Shown: one piece after another, positions 57,001 to 64,000 of the stretch
Numbering within the stretch: position 1 is the stretch's first letter
Layout: each line of letters begins with the position of its first letter
From: Kingdonia uniflora
Lineage: Eukaryota; Streptophyta; Magnoliopsida; Ranunculales; Circaeasteraceae
Assembly: GCA_014058105.1 (NCBI GenBank)
Contig: JACGCM010002684.1
Span: 186,001 to 250,000 of the forward strand
Reading direction: 5' to 3'
Length of the DNA: 64,000 nucleotides
Notes under the pieces: generated by a model
Seen by the model: only the letters and a program-made list of their open reading frames with translations
Told to the model about the DNA's origin: nothing
The model's database searches: none
Made by a program: the position numbers and the translations under genes

Positions 57001-58463
57001 CCCGGGGACTCTGCACTTGTCTCCTTTTATGGATCAGGTCTTCCTTTCTCAAATCTTTTTCCACAGTATGTCCAAGACTTTGCCACTGCATCTGAGGGAA
57101 ATTAGATCTCATTAATGGATGTTGGGGTACCCTCTGCAGCATCTTGCTTTCTGTTTCCAGTGTGTGCGAGTCATTTCTACTCCCATCAGGCTCTGCTTTA
57201 CCAAACTTTTCTATTTCAGTATGTTCTTCCTTAACACTATACCTAGTTCCTCTATCATCTAAATAGAAGTTTGATATGCTGGCTTCTTGAGTTGGAACCT
57301 TCTGACTCCCAATGCTCGCATATTGGATTCCTCTGGGGTCAGATTGCTGTTGCACAATTGTACTATTCCACGATATATCAGTTCTAGAAAAATTATCCGA
57401 TGGTGGTCCCACTTGCTGTTGTTGAATACCATCAAGACCCAACTGGGTTGGGTTTTGTCTTGTTCTCTTTGGTAAGGCAGCCAACTGTGCGTCTTGGTTG
57501 TCCCTTTTTCCATTAAGAGAAGGAACGCTACAGCTCATAGTGTCAGAGTACGAGATCATAAAATCTCGTCCAGTCGCGTCTACAATGGACCCAGATCCAC
57601 GCTCGTGCATGGTTGCTCTGTATCCATACTTGGATTGTTGAGGTAACAAAGAGAATCCTGGTGTAGAAGCCTCACCTGACATAGTTCCTGATATACTAGA
57701 CCTGTGATTTGAGCTTTCTGGGCCCCTCTCAATGCAGACCTTCTTGCCATGGGCTTGATTATTGGACATAACAGTTACTTCTGACATTTGCCGCAATCTC
57801 CTTTTCCGCGCACCACATAACCCCAGATTTAACTGCAAGTATATTTCTTAAGAGTTAAGGTTTGAAAAATACTTATGTATAAATTGATATAGAAACGTGT
57901 AAAATTAAACACCTTAGTGGGAATAGTGCTACAACAGAGTCTGTCTAACATCGGGGTAGGATCTAGACATAGATGGGGTTGGAGGGCTTTCAATATTTGA
58001 GACTCCACTTCCATTAGGTCCCCGTATGACCAAGAATCATCAGAGAATGTTGGAATGTCCTTCACTATATTTTCCAAGGACATCCGAAGGCGTATTTTAT
58101 TTACAGTAGGGGATTCAATCACGGATGAAGTAGCACTTCCCGGACCAAATGTGGACATCCGATAATCCCGTACCTGAAAAGAACGGTCAAAAACAAAATG
58201 CAGTTAAAACCAGATCAAGAGATCATAATCCTTTGATCTTGATCCATTTTGAGATGTAATAACCATCCTTCAAAGTCGTAATCATCTGCTCACATATATC
58301 ACTTTTAATATGGTAAATCATGTGTACTACATAAATCCTTGAACTAGAAGTAATTGAAGAGAATCATTGACATACAACTCACCTCGCAAACAAGCGTCCC
58401 ATTAGAATATTTGCTGTTTATAAAATCAAGAGTGTCTCCAGGCAACCAGCCTGATTCGATTGC
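54081..58463 (-). CDS. PHL: PHYTOCHROME-DEPENDENT LATE-FLOWERING homologue (Spt20-like, Q-rich); N-terminus outside window
   Basis: PHL is a nuclear, Gln-rich protein that links phytochrome B to flowering in Arabidopsis; related proteins carry an Spt20 (SAGA subunit) region. Seven exons join in frame for 1118 codons plus stop: 58463-58383, 58173-57913, 57832-56604, 56484-56222, 56130-55979, 55538-55500, 55412-54081. Exon 1 here (AIESGWLPGDTLDFINSKYS) and exon 2 (NKIRLRMSLENIVKDIP, YGDLMEVESQILKALQPHLC) are the conserved Spt20-like region. The last exon is Gln-rich, with poly-Gln tracts at about 54370-54460 and 54885-54950. All splice sites are GT-AG and no stop interrupts. About 200 N-terminal residues are missing and lie beyond the copia to the right. 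The name rests on remembered similarity. Confidence 0.88.
54885..54950 (-). repeat. CAG/CAA microsatellite coding for poly-Gln in PHL
   Basis: About a dozen consecutive Gln codons (mostly CAA, with CAG and one CAT interruption) on the minus strand. A second, interrupted tract lies at about 54370-54460. Confidence 0.85.
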
Positions 58464-59389
58464 CTACAATTAACAAACCAAGAAATAAACATTAGGTCTG
58501 CAACAAATCAACCAATGGAGCTGCTGTATAGAAAACTTAATTACAACAGGATCAGTGGAACAATGGAGGACATAAACTAGAGTATAGACCACCACAAAGG
58601 TAACTCCTTTAATACATCACAAGCTCTAAAACTTTGCTTTAATGCTGTGATCTGTTGGAATTTTTCAAAACTTGTCCCTCATTTTGACCCCTGAACCCAT
58701 GACCTCTTGGACATCTATTTTATGTGACTTCTAAACTATGGCCTAAAGTTTAGTCCCACATTGTTTATAAACAATAGAGGAACAAAACATATAATGTAGT
58801 ACCCATGTGACATTTGTGTAACATGTGACATAGAGAGTGTATAGGTGTGTGAGTGTGTGAGGGGATTTTATACCCTAGACACACTTGGACCTCTCTCGGG
58901 CGGCTCGGTAGGCCGGGCCGGCTCGGGCTCAGACTCAGGATTGGGCAATTGGCTCTTCTGGCTCTGGAGGCCTTGGGGGTCCTTTGAGCTTGGGCTAGGC
59001 TCACCCTAATCTTTTTAACAAATATCTTGGGCTTGGCTTGACTTGGTTGTTTGGTCTTCACACTCTTCTCTCCACAACAAATGCTAGATACCTAATTTTA
59101 GGGAGATACGTTTCACACGTTTGATTAGAGAGCCGTTGTAAAACCTCTCTCTATAAATATCTTTGGTTACCACCTTCTAAAAAACACAGAGAAGACTAGT
59201 TTCATCTCTTCCTCTGTGTTCAAACTCTCTCATTCGTTTGTACGATTTACTGAGGTGCGAATATACTGTTACTGTATGTAGACTTCCGGTACTTAAGCTA
59301 TTGTATATGCTCGTTGTATCCTAGGAAAGATTAGACCATTTACCTGTGCCCGAGGTGTGCCCGAGGTACTCTTTAAAGAGAGTGCGACC

Positions 59390-59815
59390 CACGCCTCAAG
59401 CTGTTACTGTTTTGTTACTGTTTTGTTACCGAAGCTTGTTGTGCTATTGTTTACTGGAGTTTCACTTTCTTTAAACATTGATGTTGTGCGCTGTTTACCG
59501 GAGTACAACCCAACTTGCCTCCTGTTGTTGTTGCTGTTTACCGGAGAACAACCTGCCTCCTCCTGTTTACTGCTGCTGCTAGTAAAACCTGCCTGTTCTT
59601 GCTGCTGTTATTCTACTCTGTACAACTGCTGCCTACTGCTGCCTATAACTCAGACCTGGTTGTAAAACTGTTGCTATTGCTGCCTACTTCCTGCTACTGT
59701 TGCTGTTATAAGTTGCTGCTTATTACCGGAGTATTAACTGCTGAACACCTTGCTACTGAATACCGTGTTGCTGCAGCTACTCTGATTTCGTACTTGTTGT
59801 TGCTCAATTAAAGGG
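59390..59815 (+). repeat. CTGTTACTG / TTACCGGAG repeats in the Copia-3 leader
   Basis: TTTACCGGAG or close variants occur at about 59452, 59496, 59537 and 59723. CTGTTACTG, GCTGCTG and TGTTGCTG are frequent between them. It is upstream of gag and probably non-coding; the open frames here reflect the repeat composition. Confidence 0.65.
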
Positions 59816-59880
59816 AAAGCTATTTTACAGGTTCATAAACATTTATTTTACAATTTTAAAGAGTATATATAATCTGTAAT

Positions 59881-60785
59881 ATGGCTCTTTCTTCAGAAGT
59901 GTTGAAGTTTGATTCCAGCAAACCCTCTAAGTTTGATGGTCTCAACTTCAAGAGGTGGAAGAACAAAATGTTCTTTTATCTCACAGTTAAGAAAGTTGCA
60001 TATGTTATGGAACAAGAATGCCCTGTTGAACCTCCCATTCCCGTACCTGCGCTAAACGAATATGACAAAACCTTAGAGTCAGTTTCGAACTGGACTGAGG
60101 CTGATTTCAAATGCCGTAATTTCATTCTAAACGGTTTAGCGGACGAAATTATCTACAGTCCGAATCTGCGAAAACTGTTTGGGATGCATTACAGAAGAAG
60201 TATGATACAAAAGAGGCAGGCTCTAAAAAGTTTGTCGTAAGCCGATATCTCAAATTCATTATGGTCGACGATAAGTCGGTAATTTCCCAATCACATGAGT
60301 TGCAACGAATTGCGCATGAGATCGTGTCCGAAGGGATACCTCTTGATGAACAATTTCAGGTTGCCGTGATGATTGACAAATTACCGCCGAATTGGAAAGA
60401 CTATAAAAATATCCTGCGACACAAGTCAAAGGAACTTACCATGGAGAATTTGATTACTCGTCTAAGGGTTGAAGAAGAATCTAGAAAACAAGACCTGAAA
60501 GAATAAATCCTTTTGGTTCAAGCCAAAAGGAAGGTCCATTTAAAACCTAAAGGGAAATTTTTTAAGGCTAAGAATGGTGGTAATCGGAACAACCGTCCTA
60601 ACGGTAGTAATCCGAATAACCGTCAGAATTATGGACACCAGAATCCTAATAAGGGAACGAACCAACAAGCCCCACCATATAACGGAACAGGTTCTATTAT
60701 GTGCTTCAACTGTAAAAAGCCTGGACACATATCTAGAAAATGCCGGAACCGTAAACTTGTTGCTCAGGCTAACGTTACCGAATAG
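59881..60785 (+). pseudogene. Copia-3 gag (frameshifted)
   Basis: ATG 59881 starts MALSSEVLKFDSSKPSKFDG, then FKRWKNKMFFYLTVKKVAYV, a copia gag N-terminus. A frameshift near 60165-60240 moves the frame, which resumes as MVDDKSVISQSHELQRIAHE and MIDKLPPNWKDYKNILRHKS (60261-60506). After a stop near 60504 comes a basic linker and a CCHC knuckle, CFNCKKPGHISRKC, at 60702-60743, followed by a stop at 60783. Two or three lesions are enough to block capsid production. Confidence 0.88.
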
Positions 60786-60814
60786 CCCTTAGTGGCTATG
60801 ATCACAAAGATCAA

Positions 60815-63802
60815 CATGGTCGGTGGAACCGACGGGTGGTGGGCTGATTCTTGAGCTTCTAGGCATGTATGCTATGAACACAATTGGTTCAAGACCTATA
60901 AGGAGACTGAAGACTAGAAGGTGCTACTTGGGGATTTTTATTGCACCAAAGTGCTAGGCACTGGGGATGTTAAACTGGTATTTACCTCTGGAAGGACAGT
61001 GACTCTGAAGGACGTAATGCACACTCCTAAAATGAGGAAAAATCTTGTTTCTGGCTATCTTCTCAACAAGGCAAGATTTCAGCAGACCATTGGGTCTGAT
61101 CAGTACATTTTGACTAAGGGTGGGGTTTTTGTGGGAAAGGGTTTTGCCTTTAATGGAATGTTCACGATGAGTATTAAAATGAATAAATCTGCTTCTGCTT
61201 ACTTATTGTCTTCTTTTAATATTTGGCACTCTAAACAATGTCATGTTAATAAGAAATTTAGTACACAATATGAGTAAACTTGTCATGATCCCTGAAGTAG
61301 CTTTAAATTAGTTTAATAAATGTCAATCTTATAGGCAAGCTAAGATTACTAAAACCTCACAAAAAAATGTTGTAAGGGAATAACAACTTTTGGACTTAGT
61401 ACACTGACATTTGTGAAATGGACGGAACACTTACTCGAAATGGTAAAAGATATTTTATAACTTTTATAGATGATCATTCAAACTATACTCATGTTTACCT
61501 GATGTGTCGCAAAAGTGAAGCTATAAATATATTTAGAGCATATGTAACAGAAGTTAAAAATCAGTTTGATAGAAACATTAAAAGATTTCGTAGTGATAGA
61601 GGCATAGAGTATGATTCACATGAATTTCAAAACTTGTATGAGTCCTTAGGGATTTATACATTAAACTATTGCTCCTTATTCTCCAAAATCTAATGGTAAA
61701 CCTGAACGCAAAAATAAAACTTATATTGAATCAATAGTTGTTCTATTACTTAGTTCTGGATCACCTAAATCTTTATGGGGTGAAGCATTATTATCTGTTT
61801 GCCATGTTTTAAACCGTATTCCTCATATGACATCTGAATGGTCATCTTATAAAATTTGGAGAAAAAGAAAACCTAATGTTAGTTATTTTAAGGTTTGGGG
61901 CTGTTTAGCCTATGTTCGTAAACCTAATCCTAACGAATAAAACTAGTTAGTAGAGCTTTAGAATGTGCTTTCATTGGTTATGCTATTAACAGTAAAGCTT
62001 ACAAGTTTCTTGATATTAAGGATAATGTTATCATTTAATCACTTGATGTTGATTTCTTTGAGGATAAGTTTCCCTACTTACTGAGGGACAGTGCGGGTAG
62101 TAGTGGGGGTTCTCAACCTCCTACGTCTTCGACCCCTAATGTACCTCAAGTAATAGTTCCTAGAGTTGTTGATTCTCATGATACAGACCCAAAACTTCGT
62201 AGAGGTACACGTTTAAAGATTGCTAAAGATATTGGTAATGATTATGCTGTACATACCTTAGAATCTGACCCCAATACTATCAGGGAAGCGTTAACCTCAA
62301 GTGATGCTAATTTGTGGCAAGAGGCCATTGATGATGAAATGGATTATCTTACTACAAATGAAACTAGGGATTTAGTTAACATACCTCCTGGTAGTCGTTT
62401 TATTGGGTGTAAATAGATATTAAAGAGAAAACTTAAACCAAATAGTACTATAGATAAATATAAGGAAATACTTCTAGCAAATGGATATGTGCAAAAGGAA
62501 AAGATTGATTTCTTCGACACATATTCCCCAGTTACTCGTGTGACAACCATTAGAGTATTATTGGCCGTTGCTGCCGTGCACGATTTGATTATTCACCAAA
62601 TAGATGTAAAAGCTATATTTTTAAATGGAGAGCTTGAAGAAGAATTATGTATGGATCAGCCTTGAAGGCTTTGTGAAGGCTTTGTGATACCTGGTGAGGA
62701 ACATAAAGTCTACAAGCTGAACAAGACCTTATACAGTCTAAAGCAAGCTCCAAAACAGTGGCACGACAGGATCGACGAATTACTTCTTTCAAATGGTTTT
62801 AAGATTAATGTTGTTGATAAATGCCTATATTATAAAGTATCTGGTAAAAGTTATATTATGATATGTCTATACGTTGATGATTTTCCTATTTTTAGTTATA
62901 CACTTGATATCATTTTATAAACCAAAAACATGCTTAATAATAATTTTGATATGAATGACCTAGGTAAGGCTAGTGTAATTTTAGGCATGAAGATCACACG
63001 CACAGACACTGGTATTACTCGATCAATCTCATTACATTGAGAAGATCTTGAAGTACAAATATTTTGATCGTAGACCTACTTGTACTCCTTGTGATCCACA
63101 AGTTAAACTTTTAAAAAACTTGGGAGAAGCAGTTAGACAAAAAGAATACGCAAGTATTATTGGTAGCCTTCGCTACGCTACGGACTGTACTAGACCCGAT
63201 ATAGCTTATGCTGTAAAGGTTTTATGTAGATTCACAAGTAAACCAGGTTTGGCGCATTGGGGTGCTATTGATCAAGTTATGCGGTACCTGAAAAGGACCA
63301 TGAACTTGGGTTTACACTATCAAAAGTTTTTTGCGGCCCTTGATAGATTTGGCAATGCAGATTAGAACCTATTTTTGGATGATTCCAAAGCCACCAACGG
63401 ATACGTGTTTAGTATAGCTGGCGGGTCAGTTTCTTGGAGATCCAAGAAATAAACGATTCTAGCTCAGTCTGAGTTAGTAGCACTAGCTTTGGTTAAAAGA
63501 CCTCGTCTTATATTCCTTTATGGAGTAGGCCTATACCGCCGATTCTGATTCACTCGGATAGTACTGTTGCGATAGCCAGAATACAGAACAATTACTATAA
63601 TAGTAAGAAGTTAGCGATACGTCGCAAGCACAGTACGATGAAAGGTTATCTCACATCAAGTACTGTTACAGTGAATTTTGTAAGATCAAAAAACAACTTG
63701 GCAGATCCTTTGACGAAAGGATTGTCTCGTGACAAAGTTTGGAGTACAACCTTAGGGATGGGACTAAAGCCTATTATAGAATCACAAGTGGTGGGAACCT
63801 AA
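60815..63802 (+). pseudogene. Copia-3 pol (broken)
   Basis: The protease motif reads WWADS*AS near 60840, where the family has a DSGAS/DSGAT catalytic loop, so Gly has become a stop. Integrase blocks with FITFIDDHSNYTHVYLM are at 61418-61690. RT is split by stops (62415, 62665) and carries KVYKLNKTLYSLKQAPKQWH near 62705 and LYVDDF near 62868. RNase H and its tail (YATDCTRPDIAYAVKVLCRF near 63175, LADPLTKGLS near 63700) run to TAA 63800-63802. Many interruptions are visible; domain order is complete. Confidence 0.88.
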
Positions 63803-64000
63803 CCTAACCTAAATGACTGGAAATCCCAATAAATAAGTTCAATGGGAAAAACAAATCATTGTGATATAGAATCATGCAACTAGGAGCTTGTCACTCTAAA
63901 GTTAATCTCGTTATACATACTGTATATATGCACGATATTTTATAGCGACTGTGAGGCTGAGTTTCTTAAACTCTTAATGAGTTTTATATCTCATTCTTTG
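63803..64000 (+). other. Copia-3 3' non-coding region
   Basis: It follows the RNase H stop. ACCTAACCTAACC at 63797-63809 is a short chance repeat. No clear polypurine tract or LTR start (TGTTGGAAT) is reached before the edge. Confidence 0.5.

Larger units (their letters stand above)
58653..64000 (+). mobile_element. Copia-3: Ty1/copia element, 3' end beyond the window
   Basis: It begins about 190 bp from the first visible PHL exon with TGTTGGAATTTTTC, a typical LTR start. A TATA-like CTCTATAAATATC lies near 59149 and a long leader rich in CTGTT/GCTGC follows. Gag opens at 59881; zinc knuckle, protease, integrase, RT and RNase H follow in copia order to a stop at 63802. The 3' LTR is not in the window, so the LTR length cannot be measured and the PBS is not obvious. 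Multiple stops and shifts make it inactive. It is antisense to PHL, in one of its introns. Confidence 0.88.

Noticed and set aside
56684..57095. Plus-strand ORFs within the PHL exon
   Set aside because: They are shadows of the intact minus-strand coding exon.
59357..59811. Leu/Cys-rich ORFs upstream of Copia-3 gag
   Set aside because: They result from CTG/TGC-rich repeats in the leader; gag begins at 59881.
63797..63809. Telomere-like CCTAACCTAACC
   Set aside because: Only two to three units, and not the plant CCCTAAA repeat.

Overview
The window is nuclear DNA of a flowering plant, most likely a eudicot. Two host genes with many canonical GT-AG introns lie in a large, nested mass of plant transposable elements. 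Both host genes are on the minus strand. The first (exons 8298-14164) is a plastid 3-oxoacyl-ACP synthase II (KAS II, FAB1 type). The second (exons 54081-58463) is a homologue of PHYTOCHROME-DEPENDENT LATE-FLOWERING (PHL, Spt20-like, Q-rich). No tRNA, rRNA, CRISPR or prokaryote-type feature was seen.

Layout. 1-687: unassigned flank with a 52-bp tandem duplication. 688-5795: a Ty1/copia element (Copia-1, +) with 149-bp LTRs and TSD CACTC. 5796-7775: decayed minus-strand LTR-element internal DNA with a tRNA-Met type primer site. 8298-14164: eleven KAS II exons; the introns hold a solo LTR (9081-9422) and a copia integrase scrap (about 13460-13675). 14411-25338: a minus-strand LINE inserted 246 bp upstream of the KAS II start, with an 11-bp TSD. 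Inside the LINE is a complete hAT transposon (16548-22577, +) with an 8-bp TSD. The hAT carries a BED/hATC transposase and an extra GRF zinc-finger/transmembrane ORF.

25683-47764: Helitron H1, with captured alcohol dehydrogenase and hemerythrin-like fragments. A roughly 15-kb Mutator-like element (MULE, about 25843-41100) is nested in its 5' end. The MULE has a Ulp1-type protease pseudogene, a mudrA-type transposase pseudogene, a 2.5-kb inverted repeat, and a TCATTTGT-type motif scattered throughout. 48138-53604: Helitron H2, with the same 5' end as H1 but uninterrupted there. It carries an unidentified captured last exon and a deleted minus-strand copia (48712-50530). 54081-58463: PHL exons. 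58653-64000: a third copia (+) running off the right edge, lying in a PHL intron.

How it fits together. The nesting order is readable: the LINE went into KAS II upstream DNA, then the hAT into the LINE; H1 inserted, then the MULE into H1. The KAS II promoter is displaced by about 11 kb and its last exons (about 58 codons) are not in the window, but every visible exon and splice site is intact. Nearly all element ORFs are dead. Many stops sit where the family has Gln, Arg or Trp, the pattern expected from deamination of methylated cytosines. The least decayed element is the hAT, whose transposase has a single in-frame stop in its main exons.
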